Below, piece after piece: positions 1 to 8,935 of a stretch of 64,000 nt of DNA. Under the pieces are notes generated by a model. The model saw only the letters and a list, made by a program, of their open reading frames with translations. It was not told the DNA's origin and ran no database searches. The DNA comes from UBA2136 sp963974105 (GTDB taxonomy: Bacteria; Pseudomonadota; Alphaproteobacteria; UBA2136): positions 62,001-126,000 of the forward strand of contig CAXBBG010000005.1 of the NCBI GenBank assembly GCA_963974105.1, in the 5' to 3' direction. Every line of letters starts with the position of its first letter. Position 1 is the first letter of the stretch. A program made the translations under genes and the position numbers.

Positions 1-1041
1 TTCATAATTCATCACATGCGGGTTTTTACCCGCAATGGTTTCCGCACAAATAATACCTTCATGCGATGCAACGTGAGCCAACTGCTGACGCCCAACAATA
101 TCCCCAATCGCATAAATACCATCTATATTTGTACGATAATTGCTGTCCACTTCAATAATACCGCGGTCGTGGCGCACATCAAGCGCTTCTAAACCTAAAC
201 CTTCAACATTACCTTGCACACCAATCGCTAAAAGTACTTTTTCATACTTCACTTTAGATGTTTTCCCTTTAAGTTCCAGCGTTACTTCTACATTGTTTTT
301 ACCTGCTTTTAACCCTAAAACTTTAGCAGAGGTATCAATTTTCATACCTGATTTTACAAGAGATTTTTGGGCAAATTTTGAAACGTCAGCATCTTCTACT
401 GGTAAAATACGATCCATAGCCTCGACCACATGCACGTCACAACCAAGCGTGTTATAAAAACTCGCAAACTCGATACCAATGGCGCCACTACCAATAACCA
501 ATAATGACTTTGGCATTTTAGTTGGCACCATCGCATCACGATAAGTCCAAACATTTTCGCCATCCGCTTCCAACACACCAGGTATTTGACGGGCACGTGC
601 ACCCGTTGCAATGATAGCATTTTTAAAAGTAACCGTTTCTTTTTCGCCAGAATTTAATGATACTTCTACAGCCTTAGGACCTTTAAATTTAGCGCTACCT
701 TCAAACACAGTCACCTTGTTTTTTTTCATTAAAAAGCCAACGCCCTTGCTTAAACCACCAGCCACATCACGGCTACGTTCAATCAATTTTTTAACGTCAA
801 TTGTTGCGCCATTTGTTTTAATACCGAATTCTGCGGCTTTTTCGATTGTGTGATAAATTTCTGAAGCTTTAAGGAGTGCTTTTGTTGGAATACAGCCCCA
901 ATTTAAGCAAATACCACCTAAGTTTTCTCTTTCAATAACAGCCACATTCAAACCAAGCTGAGAGGCACGGATAGCAGCCACATAACCACCAGGTCCACCA
1001 CCAATTACCACAACATCAAATTCGTTTGATACTTTTGACAT
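1..1041 (-). CDS. lpdA: Dihydrolipoamide dehydrogenase (E3), C-terminus cut by the window edge
   Basis: This is the FAD flavoprotein that reoxidises the dihydrolipoyl groups of the pyruvate dehydrogenase E2 core and passes electrons to NAD+. The 347 visible codons show the N-terminal FAD motif GGGPGG (residues 14-19), the redox disulfide CLNWGC (Cys45, Cys50), a second dinucleotide motif GSGAIGIEFAS for NAD, and the second FAD motif YAIGD near the visible end. The dimerisation domain lies beyond the left edge. The ATG at 1041 follows AGGAG, which sits inside the last codons of the upstream Nudix gene 3 bp away, so translation is probably coupled. It is the last visible gene of the pdh operon. 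Confidence 0.96.
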   Translation of the reverse strand, partial: MSKVSNEFDVVVIGGGPGGYVAAIRASQLGLNVAVIERENLGGICLNWGCIPTKALLKASEIYHTIEKAAEFGIKTNGATIDVKKLIERSRDVAGGLSKGVGFLMKKNKVTVFEGSAKFKGPKAVEVSLNSGEKETVTFKNAIIATGARARQIPGVLEADGENVWTYRDAMVPTKMPKSLLVIGSGAIGIEFASFYNTLGCDVHVVEAMDRILPVEDADVSKFAQKSLVKSGMKIDTSAKVLGLKAGKNNVEVTLELKGKTSKVKYEKVLLAIGVQGNVEGLGLEALDVRHDRGIIEVDSNYRTNIDGIYAIGDIVGRQQLAHVASHEGIICAETIAGKNPHVMNYE

Positions 1042-1044
1042 GAT

Positions 1045-2019
1045 CTATTCTCCTAAAGTTTCTTTATACTTATTGTAAATGATTATGAATGAATTTGTGA
1101 ATATAAATGGCATTTTTTCAATCATCATATCTATATCTTCCATGCATAACCATGTAATGTTTTCAATTTCATCTTTTTCAAATGTAATGTCGCCATCGTA
1201 TGTTACCGCAAATGCTTGGCAAAACTTATGTGTGTGCGACAATTTTTCATACAAAAACGGTTCGACATTCGTAAGGTCAACATCAAAGCCTAACTCTTCT
1301 TTGGCTTCACGCATGGCCGCTATTTTATAGCTTTCACCCACATCTACATGCCCAGAAGCCGCACTGTCTAAACGTAATTTAGCAGCCGCCACATTTAAAC
1401 TACGGTGCTGAAGTAAAAATTCACCCTTTGAATTACGCACTAACACATGCACAACGCGTACCAACAGCTTATTTTTACGCATATCATCATATTTACAGCC
1501 ACCAATTTCAATATCTGCGTCATTCACCAAGGAAAGTGGCTTATAAATGGCTTCTTCATAGCGTGCAAAACTGTCGTAAAAACCATCACTTAAAACAAAT
1601 GGATAACGTCGATGCAGTTCAACCACTTCATGAAATGGGAATTTACCCACATTTTTAACCTCAACTTCGCAAGGGGAAAGTACGCCCGTGTAAATGCCTT
1701 TAAACACTTTGCACAAACCGTATTCACCCCATGAGTCGCAAACAAATTCAAGTTCTGTTTCTATGCCAAGCTCTTCTTTAAGTTCACGGTGTGCGGCAGT
1801 TTCATAACCTTCGCCCGCATCAACATGACCGCCAGCAGAAGCACATAATAGGTTTGGACGCATACGCCCTTCCCCACGCTGTTGTAAAACAAGGTTATTT
1901 TTATCGTCAAAAATATAAACATGTACAAAACGTATCAACTCACCCGGCTGCACGTCTGCTCTTGGTTTTGTGCCAATAACATTGTCATTTTTATCTATAA
2001 TGTCTTGCATGTTAGGCAT
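1045..2019 (-). CDS. Tandem double-domain Nudix hydrolase
   Basis: A 324-residue protein made of two Nudix domains in a row. Each has a complete Nudix box of the form GX5EX7REUXEEXGU: GHVDAGE...RELKEELGI in the first half and GHVDVGE...REAKEELGF in the second. Both halves begin with a stretch like type 1 isopentenyl-diphosphate isomerase or YfcD (D-NVIG, then R-VHV, then LLQHR or LQQR), so it belongs to that Nudix branch rather than to MutT. The substrate cannot be read from sequence. The start overlaps the end of the preceding Nudix gene by 8 bp and the stop lies 3 bp before lpdA, so it is embedded in the pyruvate dehydrogenase operon. Confidence 0.9.
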   Translation of the reverse strand: MPNMQDIIDKNDNVIGTKPRADVQPGELIRFVHVYIFDDKNNLVLQQRGEGRMRPNLLCASAGGHVDAGEGYETAAHRELKEELGIETELEFVCDSWGEYGLCKVFKGIYTGVLSPCEVEVKNVGKFPFHEVVELHRRYPFVLSDGFYDSFARYEEAIYKPLSLVNDADIEIGGCKYDDMRKNKLLVRVVHVLVRNSKGEFLLQHRSLNVAAAKLRLDSAASGHVDVGESYKIAAMREAKEELGFDVDLTNVEPFLYEKLSHTHKFCQAFAVTYDGDITFEKDEIENITWLCMEDIDMMIEKMPFIFTNSFIIIYNKYKETLGE

Positions 2020-2521
2020 TTAAACGCTCCCATAGTTTTAAACACTGTAGGAGTTTTGGAGATATTTTATCAGGACTTTTCTGCACGAGTTCTAAAATTT
2101 CATCTGCTTTAAATAATTTAATTTCGGTAAGCTCTTCTTCTTCAATTGTGTAAGGACCGTCATGCACAGCGACATAGGCTTTACCGATCATATTTTCGAT
2201 ATGTGAGCGTGACATGTCTTCTATACGCCCTAACAAAGTAAATGCTTCAGGTTCAACATACACGCCCATCTCTTCTTGCAATTCACGCACAGCACCCTCT
2301 AAATAGTCCTCACCAGACTGAACATGCCCACCTGGAGCGTCAATTTTACCCGCATCAGGGATGCCTGCCGCGCGCACCTGCAAAACAAAGTCACCTCTTG
2401 AATTTTGCAACAACACACGCGTAAAACGGTGCAATGCGCCTGCTTCATGTGCTTTTTTAAAAGGCATTTGCCCTATCACGTTATCATCAGCGTCTACAAT
2501 ATCTAACAGCTCTTGAGGCAT
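2012..2521 (-). CDS. Nudix hydrolase, single domain, in pdh operon
   Basis: A 169-residue Nudix protein with an intact box (GGHVQSGE...RELQEEMGV) and the same IDI/YfcD-like N-terminus (DIVDADDNVIGQ) as the two halves of the next gene, suggesting the three domains arose by duplication. Its start is 3 bp after the pdhC stop and its end overlaps the double-Nudix gene by 8 bp, so it is translated with the E2 and E3 genes. A role in clearing a toxic or damaged nucleotide or cofactor diphosphate is possible but is inference; no substrate is evident. Confidence 0.9.
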   Translation of the reverse strand: MPQELLDIVDADDNVIGQMPFKKAHEAGALHRFTRVLLQNSRGDFVLQVRAAGIPDAGKIDAPGGHVQSGEDYLEGAVRELQEEMGVYVEPEAFTLLGRIEDMSRSHIENMIGKAYVAVHDGPYTIEEEELTEIKLFKADEILELVQKSPDKISPKLLQCLKLWERLNA

Positions 2522-2524
2522 AAG

Positions 2525-3775
2525 TTACATAACCAACACAATTGGGTTTTCAAGATTTTCTTTGATAGATTTAAGTAATAATGCACCAACAGCACCATCA
2601 ATAGCGCGGTGGTCAACACTCAAAGAAACGTCCATCACAGAAGCGACTTCAATTTGTCCATCTTTCACAATCACACGCTCTTCGGCACCACCTACAGCCA
2701 AAATAGCCGCTTGTGGTGGGTTAATAATCGCCTTAAATTCTTTAACGCCGTACATACCCAAGTTTGAAAGCGAGAAGTTACCACCTTGATACTGTTCTGG
2801 CTTAAGTGTACCTGCACGCGCTTGTGCGGCTAGAGACTTCATTTCATTTGAAAGTTTAACCATGCTTTTTTGGTCAGCATTTTCAATAATCGGTGTAATA
2901 AGACCACCTTCAATCGCCACTGCAATGCTCATATCTACGTTACCATATTGGATTAAAGCGTCGTCATACCAAGAAACATTTGCATCGGGGTTATCACGTA
3001 GCGCTAAAGCGCACGCTTTAATAATAAAGTCGTTTACAGTCAATTTATATTGCCCGTTCGCACGTTCATTCAATTGCTGACGCGCATCCAAAAGCGCATT
3101 CATGTTCACACTTGCTGTTAAGTAAAAGTGCGGTGTGTCTTGTTTTGATTCCGTTAAACGGTTGGCAATGGCTTTACGCATTGGCGCATGTGTTTGCCTT
3201 GTGTCTGATGCGCGCATCACCTTGGCACCGCTGCCTAAAAGTGCTTGTTCAACATCTTCTTTAACGATACGTCCTTTTGGACCCGTCCCTTGAAGACGTG
3301 ATAAGTCGATATTATTCTGCTGTGCCAAACGCTTGGCAACTGGGCTTATTTTTATATCACCCTTACCGTCTTTAAGCTCTGGCACTTGTGGCGCAAGCTT
3401 GGCGTTTTTAACCACTGTTTTTGTGCTGGCCGATGCAGCCTTTGGTGCCGCTGTGGTCTCTGTTTCCTCTTCAGCATCGTCACCTTCGACTTCCATCGTC
3501 ATAGGTGTTGGTTTGTAGCCCTTTTCAACCGTTTCATCTTCTTCACGCAAAACAGCAATTGGCATACCAACTTGAATATCAGTCCCTGCTTTACCAAGAA
3601 TTTGATGCACCACACCATCTTCTGAAGCTTCAACTTCCATTGTCGCTTTGTCCGTTTCTACTTCTGCTAAAATATCTCCAGAAGAAACAACATCCCCTTC
3701 TTTCACACGCCAATTTGAAAGACGTCCTTCAGACATTGTTGGAGAAAGTTGTGGCATTAAAATATCGATTGGCAT
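2525..3775 (-). CDS. pdhC: Pyruvate dehydrogenase E2, dihydrolipoamide acetyltransferase
   Basis: E2 transfers the acetyl group from E1 to coenzyme A and forms the core of the complex. The 416 residues show one N-terminal lipoyl domain with the lipoylated Lys43 in ETDKATMEVEA, an Ala/Lys/Glu-rich linker, a peripheral subunit-binding domain (ISPVAKRLAQ ... GTGPKGRI, about 140-180), and the catalytic domain ending in DHRAIDGAVG (His389, Asp393). A single lipoyl domain is common in alphaproteobacterial E2. It lies 23 bp after the FAD oxidoreductase gene and 3 bp before a Nudix gene. Lipoylation would depend on lipB, also in this window. Confidence 0.97.
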   Translation of the reverse strand: MPIDILMPQLSPTMSEGRLSNWRVKEGDVVSSGDILAEVETDKATMEVEASEDGVVHQILGKAGTDIQVGMPIAVLREEDETVEKGYKPTPMTMEVEGDDAEEETETTAAPKAASASTKTVVKNAKLAPQVPELKDGKGDIKISPVAKRLAQQNNIDLSRLQGTGPKGRIVKEDVEQALLGSGAKVMRASDTRQTHAPMRKAIANRLTESKQDTPHFYLTASVNMNALLDARQQLNERANGQYKLTVNDFIIKACALALRDNPDANVSWYDDALIQYGNVDMSIAVAIEGGLITPIIENADQKSMVKLSNEMKSLAAQARAGTLKPEQYQGGNFSLSNLGMYGVKEFKAIINPPQAAILAVGGAEERVIVKDGQIEVASVMDVSLSVDHRAIDGAVGALLLKSIKENLENPIVLVM

Positions 3776-3798
3776 TGTTTTAACCTTTTATTTATCTG

Positions 3799-5082
3799 TT
3801 ACCCGTTAAACGGCTTACTACTTAGACGGTAGTATATTAATGTTAATTTCGCTATAGCATGGTGTGCAATCTTAGGCAAATTCACAGGCCTAATACGCGC
3901 ATATATGTCAAAAATTTTATCTTCGCCAAGGACGGCGTCCACAAGCACGTGCCCCCCAAAGCAAGAAACAGATACGCCATGCCCATTAAAGCCATGCGCA
4001 ATATAGTGATTGGTATATTTTTTAGAAAATATCGGTACATAATTCATCGGCACGCCCACAGGACCTGTCCATAAATAATCAGCTTCTATGTGTCCCTTTA
4101 ATTCGGGGAGAAGCTTCATCAATTTTTTCAACTTCACCTCGGCATATTTTTCTTTATCTTTTAGAGATAAATAGTCAGGCCCACCAAAAATAATGCGATT
4201 ATCTTCAGTAAACTGAATATATGAGCCTAAAGTACCACGCCCTATAACCGTTTCACGGCTTGGTGATACAGCATCTAAAATACCCGCATCAATAGGTTTG
4301 GTAACAATTTGGAAATAATCCGTGCTTACAGTGCGTGTTTTTTCAGGTGAATGCTCTTCCCCCATGTAAGCGTTACCGCAAACAATCAAACTTTTACACT
4401 TTACCGTACCATTTTCTGTACGCACAATAATTTCATCACCTTCTGAAATAGAAACAACAGGAGAATCTTCATATATACGGGCATTATTTTCAACCGCCGC
4501 TTTCGCTGCGCCAAACAAATACGAAAGCGGATTAAATGAACCAGCATTCGCATAACGTAAACCAAACTTAGCGGAAGGCATATTAAAGACTGACTTTACA
4601 GCATCGGCCGTTAAAAAGTCGATATATTCATTTTCAAAATGGTTGGTGAAGTAAGTCGCATTGCTCGCAGATTCAACCGCTTTAAAATCATTACGGCTTA
4701 TTTTTGTAAGCCCTTTTGAATAACCACAGTCAATTTTGTATTTTTCAATGGTGCTCACAATACTGTCACGGGCATCAATGGTTGAATTCCAAAAGTCATG
4801 CGCTGTCATACGCCCTAAAAAGTCTGAGAGGTCATCAAGCGTTGTGTTTAAACCGCTTTCAATCAGACCGCCCCCGCGCCCTGTGCAACCATAACCTATT
4901 TTTGAGGCTTCAATAAGAACAACATCTTGTTTTTTTTCGGCACCATATAATGCGGCAGAAATACCTGTAAAAGCACCACCCACAATACAAATATCACAGG
5001 TAATATCTTCTTTTAAGCTGTCAAAAACAGGGCGCTTTGTCGCTGTTTTTTCAAACCATGTCACATATGGTGAATATTCCAT
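3799..5082 (-). CDS. FAD-dependent amine/amino-acid oxidoreductase (DAO family)
   Basis: A 427-residue protein with an N-terminal Rossmann FAD motif (VGGAFTGISAA), the IGYGCTGRGGG segment typical of the DAO/PuuB family (gamma-glutamylputrescine oxidase-like), and a C-terminal GHGVSVSCFGG stretch. The usual order ends in a flavin-contacting GHG motif, seen here. It sits between pdhB and pdhC, 23 bp from each, so it is cotranscribed with pyruvate dehydrogenase, which is not a usual partner. The ATG at 5082 was chosen because the longer frame starts at a TTG inside the pdhB stop region without a ribosome site. The substrate is unknown; an amine or glycine-like compound is the family expectation. 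Confidence 0.88.
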   Translation of the reverse strand: MEYSPYVTWFEKTATKRPVFDSLKEDITCDICIVGGAFTGISAALYGAEKKQDVVLIEASKIGYGCTGRGGGLIESGLNTTLDDLSDFLGRMTAHDFWNSTIDARDSIVSTIEKYKIDCGYSKGLTKISRNDFKAVESASNATYFTNHFENEYIDFLTADAVKSVFNMPSAKFGLRYANAGSFNPLSYLFGAAKAAVENNARIYEDSPVVSISEGDEIIVRTENGTVKCKSLIVCGNAYMGEEHSPEKTRTVSTDYFQIVTKPIDAGILDAVSPSRETVIGRGTLGSYIQFTEDNRIIFGGPDYLSLKDKEKYAEVKLKKLMKLLPELKGHIEADYLWTGPVGVPMNYVPIFSKKYTNHYIAHGFNGHGVSVSCFGGHVLVDAVLGEDKIFDIYARIRPVNLPKIAHHAIAKLTLIYYRLSSKPFNG

Positions 5083-5105
5083 AAAGATTTTAAACCCCTG
5101 TTTTT

Positions 5106-6092
5106 TTATTTTAAGCAAATTTCTTTTGCGGCACGTACAATATCATCTGCTTTTGCAATAGAAGCTTGCTCTAAATTATCAGCATAAGGAATTGGTATAT
5201 CGGCCAATGACAAACGCTTTACAGGTGCATCTAAATCATCAAATGATTCTTCAGAAATAACCGCCATAATTTCAGAAGCAATGCCCGCAAAACTGTAACC
5301 TTCCTCTACCACAATGGCACGGTTTGTTTTTTTAATAGACTTGGCAATAGCCGCTTTATCAAGCGGGCGGATAGAGCGCAGGTCAATAACCTCCGCTTGA
5401 ATACCTTCTTTTTCAAGAATTTCGGCCGCTTTTTCACACTCAGGCACAGACATCGAATAACCGATCAATGTAATATCGCCACCTTCTTTAACAAGGCGTG
5501 CCTTACCAATTTCAACCAAAACATCGTCACCTTCTGGCACATCACCTTCTGTACCGTACAGACGTTCATTTTCCATAATAAGTACTGGCGCATTGTCACG
5601 CACAGCGGCTTTAATTAAGCCTTTTGCATCGGCTGGTGTAACAGGGCAAACCACTTTTAAACCAGGGCAGTTGGCGTACATGTTTGTGTAGTCATGGCTA
5701 TGCTGAGCCGCAACCATTTTACCCAAGCCATTGATACCACGAAAAACGATAGGACAAGCCACTTTACCGCCGCTCATATAATAAGTTTTAGCCGCGCTAT
5801 TCATAATTTGGTCAGAAGAAAGAAGGGCAAAACTCCAAGACATGTATTCCACAATTGGACGCATGCCCATAAAAGCAGAACCCACAGCCATACCTGTAAA
5901 ACCTAGTTCTGTAATCGGTGAGTCAATCACACGCTTTGCGCCAAATTCTTGTAACATACCCGCAGAACATTTATAAGCGCCTTGATATTGCGCAACCTCT
6001 TCACCTATCAGGTAAACTTCTTCATTACGGCGCATTTCTTCGCTCATACCATCACGTAGAGCATCACGATACGTTTGTCTAATCATTTTCAT
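5106..6092 (-). CDS. pdhB: Pyruvate dehydrogenase E1 component, beta subunit
   Basis: E1 beta (328 residues) pairs with E1 alpha to decarboxylate pyruvate on thiamine diphosphate and reductively acetylate the lipoyl group of E2. The sequence begins with the family stretch TYRDALRDGMSEEMRR and has the GEEVAQYQGAYK loop carrying the Glu that activates thiamine. It also has the SPITELGFTGMAVG region and the C-terminal transketolase-type domain (VIDLRSIRPLD, then VVEEGYSFAG). Unlike many alphaproteobacterial PdhB proteins it has no N-terminal lipoyl domain. It follows pdhA by 5 bp. Confidence 0.97.
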   Translation of the reverse strand: MKMIRQTYRDALRDGMSEEMRRNEEVYLIGEEVAQYQGAYKCSAGMLQEFGAKRVIDSPITELGFTGMAVGSAFMGMRPIVEYMSWSFALLSSDQIMNSAAKTYYMSGGKVACPIVFRGINGLGKMVAAQHSHDYTNMYANCPGLKVVCPVTPADAKGLIKAAVRDNAPVLIMENERLYGTEGDVPEGDDVLVEIGKARLVKEGGDITLIGYSMSVPECEKAAEILEKEGIQAEVIDLRSIRPLDKAAIAKSIKKTNRAIVVEEGYSFAGIASEIMAVISEESFDDLDAPVKRLSLADIPIPYADNLEQASIAKADDIVRAAKEICLK

Positions 6093-6097
6093 ATCCG

Positions 6098-7126
6098 TTA
6101 CCCCTCATCATTTTCTTGGCAAACGTCTGTGTAAAGCTCGCTCATATCAGCAGCAGGCGCCTTCATTGCAATTTCTACAGCTTGTGCTACTTTTTCTTTC
6201 GCTTTTTTATCAAGCGCTTTAAGCTCTTCATCTTTAACCTTATAGTCCTTTGTTAAAGTTTTACCAAGCTGCATAATTGGGTCACGTTCGTCTTTAACAC
6301 AGTCCACCTCTTCACGGGTGCGGTATTTACCAGGGTCTGACAAAGAATGCCCTTTGTAACGATAGGTATCCATTTCCAATAACATTGGCCCTTTACCGCT
6401 ACGGATATGTTCGCAAGCTTCGCTCACCGCTTCATACACAGCAAAGAAGTCCATGCCATCAACCTTTTTGCCTGGAATGCCAAATGGCTCACCACGCTTG
6501 TACAGGTCGCCCGCAGCATGGCGGTCTTTCGCTGTACCCATGGAATAATGATTATTTTCGATAACATAAAGAACTGGTAGTTTCCAGAGCGCTGCCATGT
6601 TGAATGACTCAAACATAGCACCAGAGTCAGACGCACCGTCACCAAAGAAAGCCATCGTCACACGGTCTTCACCGCGGTATTTAGCCGCAAACGCCATACC
6701 TGTTGCCAAAGGCACGTTACCACCCACAATACCATGGCCACCCCAGAAATGTTTTTCGGGGTCAAACATGTGCATAGAACCACCTTTACCCTTAGAAATT
6801 CCTGTACTACGCCCCATAAGTTCCGCAATAATTTCTTCCATAGGAATGCCGCAAATAGCCGCATGTGCATGACAGCGATAAGTTGTGATAAAGTCGTCAC
6901 CTTCTTTAGACGCAGCCTTTGCACCTGTAACAACAGCCTCTTGACCAATATATAAATGACAAAAACCACCCATCAAACCTTGCTGGTACATACCGCCCAC
7001 CTTTTCTTGAAAACGGCGCAATGTTATCATTGTTTCGTATTTCTCTAGAAGGTCTTCTTTGGTGAATTTATTATGAAGAGATTTAACCAAGTTAAACTTC
7101 TTTTTCGTGGCAGGTTTGACAGCCAT
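6098..7126 (-). CDS. pdhA: Pyruvate dehydrogenase E1 component, alpha subunit
   Basis: E1 alpha (342 residues) binds thiamine diphosphate: the GDGASDSG ... ENN motif (GDG-X-NN) is present, preceded by GGHGIVGGNVPLATG and followed by the phosphorylation-loop-like YRYKGHSLSDPGKYR. The ATG at 7126 is preferred over an upstream in-frame ATG (7183) because AGAGG stands directly before it and the protein then begins MAVKPATKKK like relatives. It is the first gene of the pdh operon; the promoter must lie in the 258 bp shared with the divergent DUF1499 gene. Confidence 0.97.
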   Translation of the reverse strand: MAVKPATKKKFNLVKSLHNKFTKEDLLEKYETMITLRRFQEKVGGMYQQGLMGGFCHLYIGQEAVVTGAKAASKEGDDFITTYRCHAHAAICGIPMEEIIAELMGRSTGISKGKGGSMHMFDPEKHFWGGHGIVGGNVPLATGMAFAAKYRGEDRVTMAFFGDGASDSGAMFESFNMAALWKLPVLYVIENNHYSMGTAKDRHAAGDLYKRGEPFGIPGKKVDGMDFFAVYEAVSEACEHIRSGKGPMLLEMDTYRYKGHSLSDPGKYRTREEVDCVKDERDPIMQLGKTLTKDYKVKDEELKALDKKAKEKVAQAVEIAMKAPAADMSELYTDVCQENDEG

Positions 7127-7384
7127 ATTACGTCCTCTTGTTATTTGACCTTTGAATTTACCCCAAAACAACCCTATCCGCAAGAAAAACTCACCTATTT
7201 CACATCATAACGGCCTCCAGTTTATGCTGTTTAAACACACTCTCAATATATTAGGGGGCAAACTTACTTAGATTTGCATGCATTTAACTTATCTTTCATG
7301 GCAAAAAAACTTACAAAAGGGTATACTTTTTGAATCAGGTAAAACACCATAAAAAACTCATAAATATAAGGTTAAACCCATACT

Positions 7385-7816
7385 ATGATTCCTAAAATAG
7401 CACTCCTTTCCCTTTGTCTGTGCACACTTACAGGCTGTTATGGCCGTGCCCCTTTAAACCTAAGTGTAGAAACAGCATGCCCTTCTTCACCCAACTGCGT
7501 TTCAACCCTAACAACTCAAGCTAACAAGCAAGTTATCCCCTACACTTTAATCGACGATAAAACAGGGTGGAATAAACTTATAGAAACTATCCAAAGCCTT
7601 CCCCGTACGCATATTGTTAAAAGCGATGCAAATAACCTCCACGCTGAGTTTACAAGTAAAATATTTCGTTTTACCGACGATGTGGTTATGAGAAAAACGG
7701 GCGGGACTATCGACATACGCTCATCATCTCGCATTGGATATTCTGACCTAGGCGCCAACCATACACGCATAGAATATCTACGTAACAAACTTAAAGAACT
7801 TAACATTATAAAATAA
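7385..7816 (+). CDS. DUF1499 family lipoprotein
   Basis: A 143-residue predicted lipoprotein. The signal peptide ends in a lipobox LTGC with Cys18 as the lipidated residue. The mature part has the DUF1499 signatures CPSSPNCVSTL near the N-terminus, a middle ADNNLHAEF-like strand, FTDDVVM, and the ending SRIGYSDLGANHTRIEYLR. The biochemical role of the family is not known to me. It is transcribed divergently from pdhA and stands alone. Confidence 0.85.
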   Translation: MIPKIALLSLCLCTLTGCYGRAPLNLSVETACPSSPNCVSTLTTQANKQVIPYTLIDDKTGWNKLIETIQSLPRTHIVKSDANNLHAEFTSKIFRFTDDVVMRKTGGTIDIRSSSRIGYSDLGANHTRIEYLRNKLKELNIIK

Positions 7817-7903
7817 GTACACCATTGTCAGTTTTAGAAATAATGCGCTCCTTTATAAGTAATTAGAAACTATTTTTCTTACCTTTTTCCAAGGAGACAT
7901 ACC

Positions 7904-8143
7904 ATGTCTTTATTATACCCTATTGCTATAACTGTTATTGTTGTTGTGTTTGCTTTATACTCACTCTTTACATTTTTTAGCACAAAAAGTGCCCTATTCG
8001 CTATGGCCAAGCTATTCACTACATTTCTACTTATTTCTGTTTTGATGTTAACTTGTATTCCAGCGTTTAGCGCAATTGCTGTTACAGTTATTTCTGTTAC
8101 AGTGATCATTGCTTCGGTTTTACCAAAGCGTGCTTACTCATAA
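7904..8143 (+). CDS. Small two-helix membrane protein
   Basis: A 79-residue protein with two or three hydrophobic segments (about residues 5-25, 33-55 and 55-72) and almost no soluble part. It is supported by a strong ribosome site (AAGGAGACATACC before ATG) and an intrinsic terminator directly after the stop, so it is a complete single-gene unit. I recognise no family. It may be an envelope stress peptide or an accessory subunit, but nothing in the sequence decides this. Confidence 0.7.
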   Translation: MSLLYPIAITVIVVVFALYSLFTFFSTKSALFAMAKLFTTFLLISVLMLTCIPAFSAIAVTVISVTVIIASVLPKRAYS

Positions 8144-8148
8144 CGAAC

Positions 8149-8180
8149 AAAAAAGAGGTGTTTCAAACACCTCTTTTTTA
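8149..8180 (+). terminator. Intrinsic terminator after small membrane protein
   Basis: A perfect hairpin with AAGAGGTGTTT pairing to AAACACCTCTT and a two-base loop, followed by a T run, 5 bp after the stop codon. Confidence 0.85.
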
Positions 8181-8362
8181 TATTCAAGTCACAAGTTCCT
8201 TAGGTAATACATGTATAACATCATATTTTCTTGCCCAATCCAAATAACAACTCCATACAAAGCAAACACTTAACAACACCAAAACCTTTCTTAATTTTAC
8301 AAAAATAGTACAAAATGACACCATAAATGCAGGTAAAAACATAATGGATATAGAATAAACAA

Positions 8363-8935
8363 ATGCTTAGTTGGCGTATATCAAAGCTTATACCAAACAC
8401 AAGAATGCTTCTAATATTGGCACTTGTTTCATTTTTTATTGCATCACCCAAAGCAGCCTTATCAGAAGATAACACAGAGCAAGTCAAAGCTATTTTTTTA
8501 TACAATCTTTTAAACTATATTTCTTGGCCAAAAAGTAAAATTTCGGCAGTGAAAAATCTATGCATACTAGGCTCGAACACATTTGGAGACGCTTTTGAAT
8601 ATATTAAATTAAAATCAAAAAACCGAGATCTGGAAATATCCGTATCATTTATTACGCCCAGTGATAACCTCGATATTGAGACTATAAAGATGTGTCACAT
8701 GCTATATATAGCTATACCAGCAAATGCTAAAAATATTATAAAAACTCATAAAAAACACCTCATAAAAAATCATATACTCACAGTAAGCGATACCAAGGGT
8801 TTTAGCCAAATAGGTTGCGTTGAACTTCAACACCAAGAAGATAAAATATCTATTATTATAAACAGAAATAAATTAAAAAAATATAAACTTAAAGCCAACT
8901 CTAGACTTTTACGTGTTGCGAAAGTGGTAGAATGA
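8363..8935 (+). CDS. YfiR-like periplasmic protein (DUF4154)
   Basis: A 190-residue secreted protein. A hydrophobic signal segment (about 15-33) is followed by the DUF4154/YfiR pattern: VKAIFLYNLLNYISWP, the ICILG-like strand (LCILGSNTFGD), a central CHMLYIA, ILTVSDTKGFSQIGC, and the ending NSRLLRVAKV. In Pseudomonas, YfiR is the periplasmic repressor of the membrane diguanylate cyclase YfiN. Here the stop overlaps the start of a hybrid histidine kinase (ATGA), so the kinase is the likely partner. Upstream there is no strong ribosome site, so the exact start is uncertain. Confidence 0.8.
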   Translation: MLSWRISKLIPNTRMLLILALVSFFIASPKAALSEDNTEQVKAIFLYNLLNYISWPKSKISAVKNLCILGSNTFGDAFEYIKLKSKNRDLEISVSFITPSDNLDIETIKMCHMLYIAIPANAKNIIKTHKKHLIKNHILTVSDTKGFSQIGCVELQHQEDKISIIINRNKLKKYKLKANSRLLRVAKVVE

